18,701 nt of DNA, taken from the NCBI GenBank assembly GCA_030770535.1, contig JASVEC010000279.1, forward strand, positions 1 through 18,701, given 5' to 3'. How positions within the stretch are numbered: the stretch's first letter is position 1; each line of letters starts with the position of its first letter. This document shows, piece by piece, positions 1 through 8,488 of the stretch. The translations under genes and the position numbers were made by a program. The stretch comes from Batkoa obscura (lineage: Eukaryota; Entomophthoromycota; Entomophthoromycetes; Entomophthorales; Batkoaceae). A model generated the notes under the pieces. The model searched no databases. It was given only the letters and a program-made list of their open reading frames with translations, and was not told the DNA's origin.

Positions 1-124
1 ACATACTATTTCTATTAAGTTAAGTCTACCTTAGTTATATAAACTAAGACCCTTCGACTCAAGGCAAGTTAATTAAGCAAGAGTAGCTTTTAACTTCGGC
101 CACTAAGTATCAACTTTCACAGTT
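1..124 (+). repeat. 3' part of a ~475-bp dispersed repeat (copy C)
   Basis: This stretch aligns with the last ~125 bases of two complete copies at 9746-10220 and 11430-11905. The shared track runs from AAGTCTA-CCTTAG, through a conserved hairpin (CTTAGT...ACTAAG), a CGACT box and AGTA-CCA/TCA, to a TCACA end. The left part lies outside the window. The copies are clearly diverged from one another, so none is recent. The repeat ends about 18 bases before the transposon at 143. Confidence 0.75.
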
Positions 125-425
125 GCAACTTTTTTACGATATGGGGCTGTCCTAATTGGTTTCAGAATCTACTTAGAAATTAATCCAAATTTAAAATTCC
201 AAGTTTGTGTTCAATATAACGGTTAAATCTAAAAAGCCTAAAATTAAATGTCTCTATTTAAAACTTATTTTAATTGTTTCCTTTTCTTAAATAACTAATT
301 TTCCTAACTATATATTTTATGTTAGTTCTGTTAGATATTTAACAGATATATAATATATAACTATATGATTATATAATTATATAATACACTTATTTGACTT
401 TATTTTTTGTTGAAATAAAAATAAA

Positions 426-2149
426 ATGCAAACTTTCATAACTAAACTTCGAAATGGAATTTTTGAAAATTTCAATACAATAGGGAGGAGTACACAATAT
501 AAACATTGTAATTCATTTACATCAATTTTAAGAGCTACTTATAACAACCCAAGGTTTATGGAATTTTATAATAAAACAAAACAAATAAAAGATATATTAT
601 CAAAGTTTACTATCGATAATAATAAACTTAATCAAGTAATGTATAAAATTAGTGCTTTAAGGGAAACAGGAAACAAAAATCAGCAAGTAGCGTTATTATC
701 AACTATAGCTTCAGTATATTCTTTTGATGAATGTAAGAGTTTTGAGTTTAATATAAATAGAAATCAATATGATTATTCAAAAACAAGTAATAATAATAAA
801 ATATCAACATTACAACCTATTATTAAAAATACAATAAAAAATAAATGATGACAACAAAATATAAAAAATACAACATTATCAAATTAAACAATATATTACT
901 AAATGATTCAACTATTTCATCAAGATTTAATTAAAAAAAATAACGATAGTAAATATTCATCAGATAATAATATATATTAAATAAAAGTAGAAGAATGATA
1001 TATAGTAAATATTTGAATGATCTAAGAGATAAAGCAGTAGCTAGGTCAACGTTCTTTAAATATATACCAAGTAATTTCAAAAATCCAGCAAGAAAAATGG
1101 ATCTATGTAATATATGTACCCAGTATACAGTTAGAAAAAAGTTATTTGAAAATAAAATAAATACAGCAAAAAACAAAGCAGAGATACAAGAAATTTTCAA
1201 CGAAGAAGAAAAATTATACAAATTACATAAATTCTGTGTTGATACTCAAAAAAAACACATTTAATGAAACTATCAAAAAATTAAATAACAAAAGTTGTAT
1301 AATAGTTTTAGATTTTAAACAAAATATGGAAATAGGGACAAGACCAGATTCAATAAATCTAGATCATTATAATAAACAAGCTATATCAGTATTAGGCTTT
1401 GGTGTATTATATTTAAAAGATGATAAAACAATAGGCAAAGTTTACTTTGATTATTTATCTGAAATATTGAATCATGATTCAGCATATGCAGGAGATTGTT
1501 TAATCGATTTAATCTCTACAGAGCTTCTATTTAAAAAGTTTACAAAAATTAATATATGGGCAGATACAGGAAATCATTTTAGATCCCAAGAGTTTCTACA
1601 CTATATGTTTAAAGAAATTCATAAAATAAATAGTAGTTTGAATGTCAATCTTAATTTTTTTGCTGAGCATCATGGAAAAAGTATAGTTGATGGAGATTTT
1701 GGAAACCTTTCAAAATGGAAAAGTAGTTTTGAAGCGTTAGGTAAAATAGAAGATATCGATCAATTAATTTCAAGATTTGAGGCTTTTATTTGCGAGCATA
1801 ATAAAATTAATAACTCGACTGTTAATAATGGGAAAACAGATATAATTTTTAAAAAGTATAAAAGAAACAAAAATACAAAAAGAATAATAGAGATGCAAGG
1901 CATTAAGAAGTATTTACACTTTATTAAACATAACAATAAACTACATTGTTATCCAGTATCTGATACATCAAAAAAAGCGATATAGTCCCAATTAAAGCTA
2001 TAGAGTCTATAGAAAACAGAAAAATTAAAAGATCGATCCCAGCTTACCTTACGAAGATAACAGAGAATTTAAAAATTTCGATATTTACTAAGCAAGTAAG
2101 TAGTTTGTTGAATGATAGAAATAGATTGTTAAATGTTAGGATTACTTAA
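426..2149 (+). pseudogene. Decayed DDE-like transposase of the 143-2600 element
   Basis: Coding-like sequence runs through the middle of the transposon in several frames. Positions 426-848 hold an N-terminal domain of about 140 codons beginning MQTFITKL. Positions 849-994 contain several stops. Positions 995-1264 carry a possible zinc site (CNIC from 1106, then HKFC). Positions 1236-1985 carry the likely catalytic core: LDFKQN (Asp at 1311), WADTGNHFR (Asp at 1563) and HGKSIVDGDF (Asp at 1689 and 1695). A C-terminal tail of about 55 codons continues in another frame to the TAA at 2147-2149. Frame changes fall at the A-runs near 1250 and 1970. The spaced Asp residues and the HGK..D box suggest a transposase, and I recall similar boxes in uncharacterised fungal and animal transposase-like proteins, but I cannot name the superfamily. 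It cannot make a full-length protein as it stands. Confidence 0.7.
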
Positions 2150-2295
2150 GTTATTAATAGCTAAGTTAATAAATAGTCAAAGAACAAGTAACTGTAATAA
2201 TATGTAAAAACTATTATTACTTGTACTATATAGGGATGGTTAATTATAGTTTTGGGGCTAACCACTCCCTCCCATGCAGCTATTTATTAACTTGG
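2147..2295. repeat. Palindromic 3' region of the transposon
   Basis: A perfect 14-bp inverted repeat, AAGTTAATAAATAG at 2163-2176 and its complement at 2280-2293, encloses two smaller stem-loops. One is ACAAGTAA...TTATTACTTGT around 2184-2224. The other is TAGGGATGGTTA...TAACCACTCCCT at 2231-2270. The left arm is preceded by a diverged copy of itself from 2147 (TAAGTTATTAATAG). The structure starts where the transposase reading frame ends, so it may serve as a transcription end or a transposase-binding region. Confidence 0.55.
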
Positions 2296-2604
2296 CAATA
2301 TATTAATAATGTAATTATAACATTAAAATAGTTTATTTATTTGATAATAAATCTACAATGTTGGTTATAAAGCAGTTGATAATAAATATTTCTCAATTAA
2401 GCTTTATAAGAACATGTATTTAAGATCTAGTAGAAATTCAACTAACTTACAGTATGAGCTATAATAGAATGATTTAGAACTGTGTTTGGGTACTTTTGTT
2501 TTAATAAAAGATGTGATTTTATAGAATTTTAAGCGAAGTTTTTAAAATACAAAATTTTTCAAAAATTGGATAAAATAATGAAACTAATTCAGACAACCCC
2601 ATAT

Positions 2605-3128
2605 AATCAACTGTTTATTTAAAGGAAAAAATTATGTTTAATTTTAAATAAAATATGAAAATTGGGTCTTAAAGAATTAGCCAAATAAATATTTTTCACA
2701 AAAATACCACTAAATAGTCAGAAAGGAGTAGCAACAACTGTAACTAGACCATTCTAAGTAAATCCTGGTTGTTGAATTAACAAATAAACTAAAACTGCGC
2801 TAATATCAAATATAAGGATATTTTGAAATTGGTTTAGAATAAAAAATGATGAAAGTTAGATTACGTTGACTTTATAATTTAATTACTAATCAAAAAGACA
2901 TTGAGTTATGGAAGCTATATATGCACTTAATAAGTAATTGTAAAATTGTATATATCAATAGAGGCAATGATAATAGTATGCTCTTAATGTACATGCAGTT
3001 ATTATAAACAGATATTATTAATCAAAATAAGTGATTCTCTGTGTATAATGATTTATAATTAAGCAATGACATAATATGAGTTTGGATCACACTGCAAACG
3101 TAAGCATTATTCAAGCACCAATGAAAAA
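2605..3128. other. Intergenic region with nothing recognised
   Basis: AT-rich sequence between the transposon and the hydrolase gene. I see no open frame of note, no RNA gene and no copy of the window's repeats on either strand. Confidence 0.5.
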
Positions 3129-3138
3129 TATATAAATA
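3129..3138 (+). promoter_or_regulatory. Putative TATA box of the hydrolase gene
   Basis: TATATAAATA lies 33 bases before the chosen ATG at 3171. In DNA this AT-rich, TATA-like words are common, so the call rests on position only. Confidence 0.3.
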
Positions 3139-3170
3139 TCCAAAAGAAGTGTTAAAATGTTTAAAAAACA

Positions 3171-4002
3171 ATGTATCTTTCCAAATCTTGCTGTACTCTA
3201 AAACCAGTTGAATCTAACTATAAGCCTCAAGGGAGCTTTTTTACTGTCAGAGATTTAGAATATTATTCTATTGGAGATGAAAAGGATCCATTGATTCTTC
3301 TTGTTTATGATTTAGCTGGTAAACATAACAATGCCTATCAATTTGGGGATATCTTGGCATCCGCTGGTTATCATGTCATTATTCCTGATTTTTTTAGAAA
3401 TAAGCCCTGGCCCTTGGAGGATTGGCCGACTAAAAAGTAGTTTATTTTTGTACTGATTTGTTTACTAACTAATAATCAATATCAGCATGGACAAACTAAT
3501 TCATATGGCTACTGTTGAATACTCATTTGATAATAAAATTCATGAGGATATTTTACTTATCTATGATCATTTAAACATCGATAGAAAAGCGCCAAACGTA
3601 GGTGTTGTTGGTTTTTGTTGGGGAGGCAAAATAGTGTTTGATGCTCTTAAACTTCAAGTTCCTATTTTCAAAGCAGGTGTTGCCATTCATCCTTCCTTTA
3701 TTGTTAAAGAGTCCTTTAAGCCAATCAACCAACCGATATTATTTGCTCCTACCAAAGAAGAACGTGAAATCGTAATACTCGTCATATAATTTTTTCAATA
3801 TTGTTTAATTTTATTTTAGATGCATTACTTTAACTTGATCAAACCAGAATTATTAAAGGAATCTGAAATGCATGATTTTACTGATAATGTGCATGGTTTT
3901 GCTGCTACTCGTGGAGATTTTACTGATGAACATAATTGTAAAAGAGTTAATGATGTTATAAAATTAACTGCTGACTTCTTCTCAAAGCATTTATCAAAGT
4001 AA
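3171..4002 (+). CDS. Dienelactone hydrolase-like alpha/beta hydrolase, three exons
   Basis: Exons 3171-3436, 3486-3771 and 3820-4002 join in frame to 244 residues, close to the usual length of this family. Intron 1 (3437-3485, 49 bp) has a CTAAC branch-like site and a CAG acceptor. Intron 2 (3772-3819, 48 bp) starts GTAATA and ends TTTTAG. Family marks are an N-terminal CCTLKPVESNYKPQG-like start, PDFFRNKPWP near residue 80, the nucleophile elbow GFCWGGK with Cys133, and HGFAATRGD with His209. Family members use a Cys-Asp-His triad to hydrolyse lactones or esters. Here the acid position after PILFAP reads PTKEERE, with Glu rather than a clear Asp, so the acid is uncertain. No signal peptide is seen, which suggests a cytosolic enzyme. 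The substrate cannot be predicted. An ATG at 3158 is out of frame. The gene looks intact. Confidence 0.88.
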
Positions 4003-4097
4003 AGAGGGGAAACGGCTATTAGGGTTGTTTTATATCTTTTATTAAATACAATTTTTGCTAAATTCTTTTTTTCCTAAATTTAAATCACTTAGTATTT

Positions 4098-4196
4098 GGG
4101 GGTGTTTTTTTTGGCTTCATTACTTTTTCCATCTTTTAAGCGCTATTTAAGTGGAAAAATTATCAGAAAAATTCTTAAACACAAAAATACATCCCC
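4098..4196 (+). mobile_element. 98-bp MITE, copy 1
   Basis: Begins GGGGGTGTTTTTTTTGGCTT and ends ACATCCCC, flanked by ATTT (4094-4097) and ATCT (4197-4200). The interior carries the family's second palindrome, TTTTTCCA...TGGAAAAA around AGCGCT. It lies 95 bases downstream of the hydrolase stop codon, in the probable 3' UTR or just beyond. Confidence 0.85.
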
Positions 4197-4821
4197 ATCT
4201 TATAAATTGAAGCTTACAAAATTTAATTGTAATTACAATTTTCTATAAACAATGTGAGTCCATCCCAATAATTAAATAAATTTAAATATGGGAAGCTCAA
4301 AATGTAACCAAGTGCTTAAAAAATTTTTACGTTTCGCTTTCTAAACATCAAGATAAATTTATTTTAAACTATACCTCATTCTACTATTGATTTTTTCAAG
4401 CTTTAAATATAGGAATCAAAATCGATTGTTATTTTATTTTTCTCAATTTTAATCTTGACTATAATTAAGGCTAGAAAAACCTGCTTTTGGCAAATTTTTG
4501 AATTTATCAATTTTATTTATTGTAGTGCTAGTTAAATTATTTTAATTAATATATGTTTTAAAAATCAACCCAAAAGGGTCAATTGAATCTACTTTATTTT
4601 ATTTAAAATGAAATAATATACATATTAAGATCTAAAAAGTGTTCTAATGACATTTAATTATATTTTTATCTTAAAATAATTAACACTGTGTTGAAAAAAA
4701 ATCAAAGTTACTTTTAAGAAGCAGCTAATTTTATTATAGCTTAATCAGTATTTTATCAACTAATATAAAACAAAGATCGTTAAATACCTTAAGTACTGTT
4801 TTTTATGTGAATGTTTTTTAG

Positions 4822-5057
4822 TTATTATCCTTCTTTGCTATTTTTTAAAGTTTAGAAATCAACTGACTAATGTAGCTGTTTAGACTTGAATACGCACTGG
4901 TGAACGATGAATTTTATAACTATTGTTCTATCATGCTAATTGAGGCCTGTTAACTTAATATCTATTAAAATGAATAGTTAGCACAACATCCAAGTTCAAA
5001 CAGTCACATTAGTCAGTTGATTTCTAAACTTTAAAAAATAGCAAAGAAGGATAATAA
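4822..5057. mobile_element. Long-arm MITE with perfect 52-bp inverted repeats
   Basis: Positions 4822-4873 (TTATTATCCTTCTTTGCT...) are the exact reverse complement of 5006-5057. Looser pairing continues inward through the ACTTG block to about 4891, and outward for about 8 more bases (TTTTTTA, one mismatch) to about 4814 and 5065. The interior is about 100 bases with no open frame. Unbroken 52-bp arms in otherwise decayed DNA point to recent insertion or to maintenance of the hairpin. No clear target duplication is visible because the flanks are inverted rather than direct. Confidence 0.8.
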
Positions 5058-5073
5058 ATAAAAAATACCCCCA

Positions 5074-5220
5074 ATGTCTTATATTGTTTATGATGTTAAG
5101 AAGCTAGGTTTTACTAAAAAACCTATCATTACTTTTACAAAATCCAATAATGCTTTTAAAACAAGAACCAACTCTTTAATGTATTGTAAAGTATTAATAA
5201 AACATAAAGTAAAATCTTAA
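5074..5220 (+). CDS. Small open frame, 48 codons, hypothetical
   Basis: An ATG frame begins MSYIVYDVKKLGFTKKP and ends HKVKS-TAA. The product is basic (many Lys), with no signal peptide or membrane segment. It starts 17 bases after the long-arm MITE and is longer than chance frames usually run in DNA this AT-rich. I recognise no family. It could be a short peptide gene, an exon of a broken gene, or chance. Confidence 0.22.
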   Translation: MSYIVYDVKKLGFTKKPIITFTKSNNAFKTRTNSLMYCKVLIKHKVKS

Positions 5221-6326
5221 ATATTTAATAGCTCTTGTTTTATATTCTTTTATGAGATGTTTATTAAGTTAAAATGAAACTAATTTTTTTGAAAGATGGC
5301 TATTTTATTTTAATATAGTACATAAATAATCTAGCTATTGATTCAAAAACGTCAATACAATTTCTGCTAAAATATCATTGGTGGCTTTAAATTAATAATC
5401 AGGTTTTTAATATACTATTTGTTAGTAAAACAAGTATGAAGTAAACTTTCAAGTACTTAGTCACCTTTTTATATTATTTAATAATTTATTCATTATATTA
5501 CAACTAAAATAATTTTTAAAAACGTTTGAAATAGTTAAGGCTATAAAACAATTTTTGCTTTTAATATATAAAAATGTAATTGAATGTTTCTAAAGTAATC
5601 TTTAGGCCTTAAGCTATATATTTGTTAATTAGAGAATATATATTATACTATTTTGATAATATAAAGCAGTTTTAATTGACCCAAAAGGGTCAATTGGATT
5701 TTTGTGAATATTACTCAAGTTCGCGAATTAATTTATGAAATATTTATTAGTATTATTATTATTAAAACTTAGATCTCGGGTAATGATAGGAGACTCAAAC
5801 ATTACTATATATAAATACTGGATTAAATTAATGACTTTTTAACATATTTCATTGGTTTTAGCATCGAGCTATTTAGGTCAATCTTCGCGAATAACATTTG
5901 TCGATTAATACCTAGTTATTTATACAAGAACAATAATACAAAGAGTTTCTTTAGTCCTAAAAGGATACTTATAGTAGAATGGAGGTTGTACATCCTTTAA
6001 AAATGGAAAAGTATGTTTTAACTAACAACAACAGCCTTCAGCTATTCTACGCTTTTCTAATATGACTTTTCAAATAAATTCCAAAGGATTCTCTCATCGA
6101 GATTTAAAAAAATTTAATACTAGAATTAATGTTATTAGTTTACCAATTAATTAAAACGTATTAAAGTCTAACAAAATTTGAGTATGAAATTACTAATTAT
6201 AGGACTTCAAAAGGTTCTATAAAAATCATAGAGGAATATTATATTAAAAGCTATATATCAATTTGCGAGACACCATTATTTCACATGGTAACATAACATA
6301 GTTTATCTAAGCTGACAATATGAAAG
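5221..6326. other. Long stretch without a confident gene
   Basis: Positions 5221-5673 belong to the 1.1-kb element and hold nothing recognisable. Around 5980-6300 the base composition is less extreme and several short frames are open. One reads GGCTSFKNGKVCFN and, past a stop, a further ~35 codons. Another open stretch of about 44 codons ends at 6296. These could be traces of a decayed gene, but no family is recognisable and no start or splice sites are convincing. Confidence 0.35.
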
Positions 6327-6335
6327 TATAAATAC
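6327..6335 (+). promoter_or_regulatory. Possible TATA element of the secreted-protein gene
   Basis: TATAAATAC lies about 118 bases before the ATG at 6453, which would allow a 5' UTR of about 90 bases. No better TATA word is closer. Weak, because AT-rich DNA produces such words often. Confidence 0.2.
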
Positions 6336-6452
6336 AAGCGATTCATGCGAAAACAATTCAAATAATTTAGATTTGAAATCTATTCATAGCCAATCCAACC
6401 CATTTCTATTGACTAGAAATTTGCTAAATCACTTTAATATACTATAATCATC

Positions 6453-6794
6453 ATGAAATTCACATTGGGATTCCTCTCTATCATTACCCTAGCCTCAGCA
6501 TTACCACAAGACAGTAAGTTAGAGAAACGAGATGCTTACGATGCAGCAGGGAACTTAATTTATTCCGGTGGCGAAGCTTTATTTTGGAAGTTTATGAATG
6601 ATCGTACCTTCTGTTATGGACACGATAATATGATTTGGTACCAAACAACTAAGGATTGCTGTTGGGAAACTTTCAAGGGTGCTAGTATGGTTCATTTCAA
6701 TGAGCTTATGCATAACTGCTCTTGGGGTAATAGCAATATGCAAAAATGCTGTGCTTCAAAAGGTGCTAATTATTGTAAAGGGGAATGTCCCTGA
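6453..6794 (+). CDS. Small secreted cysteine-rich protein, effector-like
   Basis: A single-exon gene of 113 residues. Residues 1-16 form a typical signal peptide (MKFTLGFLSIITLASA), followed by a short propeptide ending in Lys25-Arg26, a Kex2-type processing site. The predicted mature part of about 87 residues has eight cysteines (54, 69, 70, 89, 99, 100, 108, 112) with two CC pairs, compatible with four disulfides. The spacing is C-x14-CC-x18-C-x9-CC-x7-C-x3-C. It is rich in aromatic residues and has a neutral to slightly acidic central part. A possible polyadenylation word AATAAA occurs at about 6819. Composition and signal suggest a protein exported through the secretory pathway. I match it to no named family. 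A role in host interaction or antagonism is only a guess from its shape. Confidence 0.8.
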   Translation: MKFTLGFLSIITLASALPQDSKLEKRDAYDAAGNLIYSGGEALFWKFMNDRTFCYGHDNMIWYQTTKDCCWETFKGASMVHFNELMHNCSWGNSNMQKCCASKGANYCKGECP

Positions 6795-6989
6795 TTTACA
6801 GAAAATGGTTTAGAGCTAATAAAGGTTTATTTAGTAGAATTGTTTTTGTCTTTTAATTTGTTTTATATCTAAATTGAAAGAATAATCCTTAATTTATAAT
6901 ACAATTAGGCCTTTTCTAAATTTTTCAAATTTATTGATAGTGGATTAATTGACTTTATAAATTGTATTGATCTATACAATGGTATAGAC

Positions 6990-7480
6990 AAATTAAAAAA
7001 TTACAATAAATGAAGGTTTTTCTACTTTCCATAGAGATAAACTCGAGTGTTTGATTAGCTAAGAAAGAATCAAGAGTTAAGTCACTCAGCTTAAAGACTA
7101 ATGCTTCAATAAGGCATATCCAGTAAGATAGGAATAATACCTAAGAAATCTCTTTCTTTAGGAGGTATAGGTTGGCAAAACCTTATGAATTCAGTTTCTA
7201 AAGCCCACAGTAATCTATACAGATTTTGAAGACAAAGAAGATCAATAAAGAAAGGGCCGGAAGTACAGTCAGTTTTTAGAATTGTGAAATTTTGTTGGAT
7301 TATCTAAAGACCTTTCCTAAGATTAACACATTAGGTTAAAGAGAGATCTAATATAAAAGAAATTGCGTATTTTAAGAAAGTTGTCGGTGATGTGAAAAAC
7401 TAGAAAATTAGGAGACTTTTAGATATCCAGGTCTATAAACAAAGTACTGGAGTATATGAAGTAAAATGATATAGAGAGTA
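6990..7480 (+). pseudogene. Decayed coding sequence, family unknown
   Basis: Base composition here is richer in G and C than the surroundings, and coding-like runs appear in more than one frame. One run of about 35 codons reads SKIGIIPKKSLSLGGIGWQN and onward. A second covers roughly 7205-7455 and includes a YTDFEDKED block. The frames are interrupted several times. The QFLEL-NF block faintly recalls the RT-RNase H linker of Ty3-like retroelements, but this is too weak for a call, and a host gene is equally possible. Confidence 0.35.
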
Positions 7481-7898
7481 TCAAGCTAATTATTGAACGA
7501 TATTCCTCTTTCATAAGAAGTTAGAAAATAAAGCATCATGTTAAAAACAATTTATTATTTATCTAAAAAATAAAGGCTATATTATTGTTCATTGTTATTT
7601 ACAGCTTTTTTATTTATCAAATTATTTCATAAGGCTAGCTTATAATTTATTTACCATTAATTTATAAGTGCTTTTCAAAATACTGAAATAGCTCAATAAT
7701 CAAGATGTTACTAATACTGTGGTCTAGTGGTATATCGCCTTATATTTTTCATTAATTAAAATAGCATGGAAGCTTTATTACACCAGTAGTTTTTTTTTTG
7801 TTTGATAAAATATTAATTGCTAAATAAAACTCTAAAGCTGATGTAAAACAGATATATAAATAAAACTTCACTTCAAATATTAAAATCCATTATAAAAT

Positions 7899-8488
7899 GC
7901 AATATTACTAAATGGTTCACAAGAGCTAAAAATACTTAAGATTAAGTATATAATAAAAGGCATAAACAGCGAGCATATAAATCCTGGATATCTATTTAAA
8001 AGTAACTTTATACTTATCCACATAGAGCATCCCAACATTAAGTTTAACCTGATTGATCTAGCCTTATTTTCTATTACTTTGTATACAGAGTAATTTACTT
8101 ATTAATCATCTCATTAACTATGATTGAATTTTAACAATTTTCTTTTAAAAGCAAGTAAAATCCAATACGTTACTTTGATCCAAAAGAATATTTGTTTCAA
8201 GTTTACGGTATTAGATAAGAAGATGATAGCGTATTAGTTTAAACTATTTTTAAAAGATTTAGATAATATTCATTATCTGGTTATTATATTATTGTAACTT
8301 CAAGGCAATATAGCCTGTGCTTTTGTATCTCTAGAAACAAACTCGTAACATGTGAAATTTATGAAATTAACAACAAGGAGGCCGCTTATAGATTTATTGG
8401 TACTATATATATTCCTTTGGATCGAAAAATGGGAGACTCATTTGTCTCACTATCACCTCTTTTTGGGATAATAAAAGTAATTGTATGA
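7899..8488 (+). pseudogene. Decayed host-type gene, two probable exons, family unknown
   Basis: An open stretch of about 64 codons (7899-8092) includes INSEHINPGYLF and IEHPNIKFNLIDLALF. Its last codons meet a GTAATT donor at 8091. An AAAAG acceptor ending at 8152 would make a 62-bp intron and keep phase into a second block running to the TGA at 8486-8488. That block contains RYFDPKEYLFQVYGIR, TIFKRFR, YEINNKEAAYRFIG and SLSPLFGIIKVIV, a clearly protein-like composition. Four in-frame TAA codons interrupt it before 8267, and 8267-8485 is then fully open (73 codons). No family is recognised. It may extend upstream: 7705-7830 has a frame beginning MLLILWSSGISPYIFH, also broken by stops. Read as a pseudogene. 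Confidence 0.5.

Larger units (their letters stand above)
143..2600 (+). mobile_element. DNA transposon, GGGG...CCCC termini, 4-bp ATAT target duplication
   Basis: The left end reads ATAT|GGGGCTGTC then AATTGGTTTCA. The reverse complement of the right end reads ATAT|GGGGTTGTC then AATTAGTTTCA, giving imperfect terminal inverted repeats of about 28 bp. ATAT at 139-142 and 2601-2604 is the probable target-site duplication. The 2,458-bp element carries one decayed transposase gene (426-2149), an AT-rich 5' leader of about 280 bp and a 3' region with stem-loops. The right ~45 bp closely resembles the ends of the six 98-bp MITEs in this window, which makes it a candidate relative of their autonomous parent. 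The superfamily is not assigned. A 4-bp duplication with G-rich ends does not settle it, and TTAA-type families (piggyBac, Kolobok) do not fit the ATAT/ATTT sites. Confidence 0.8.
4576..5682. mobile_element. ~1.1-kb element with GGGTCAATT...AATTGACCC ends
   Basis: The left end GGGTCAATTGAATCTACTTT matches the reverse complement of the right end, GGGTCAATTAAAACTGCTTT, with further loose similarity inward. AAAA lies immediately outside both ends (4572-4575 and 5683-5686), a possible 4-bp target duplication. Beyond each AAAA the sequence mirrors the element's own end, so both junctions are near-palindromes (AATTGACCC-AAAA-GGGTCAATT on the right). There is no transposase. The element contains the nested MITE at 4822-5057 and a 48-codon open frame. 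This would be a non-autonomous element of a family different from the GGGG MITEs. Confidence 0.5.

Noticed and set aside
931-1221. 96-codon minus-strand frame with hydrophobic composition
   Set aside because: Antisense shadow of the transposase coding sequence, with the Phe/Leu/Tyr bias expected from A-rich sense DNA.
6095-6109. HRDLK, a protein kinase catalytic-loop motif
   Set aside because: None of the other kinase motifs (glycine loop, DFG, APE) is found nearby in any frame; chance match in a short open stretch.
7711-7735. tRNA A-box-like word GTGGTCTAGTGGTAT followed by a T-run
   Set aside because: No B-box, no acceptor or anticodon stem can be paired, and the same bases read as protein (LWSSGISP) in a plausible decayed frame.
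8120-8488. Alternative genetic code with TAA read as Gln
   Set aside because: The hydrolase gene ends in TAA and the intact GST-like gene in TAG at family-typical C-termini, so standard stops are in use; pseudogene decay is simpler.
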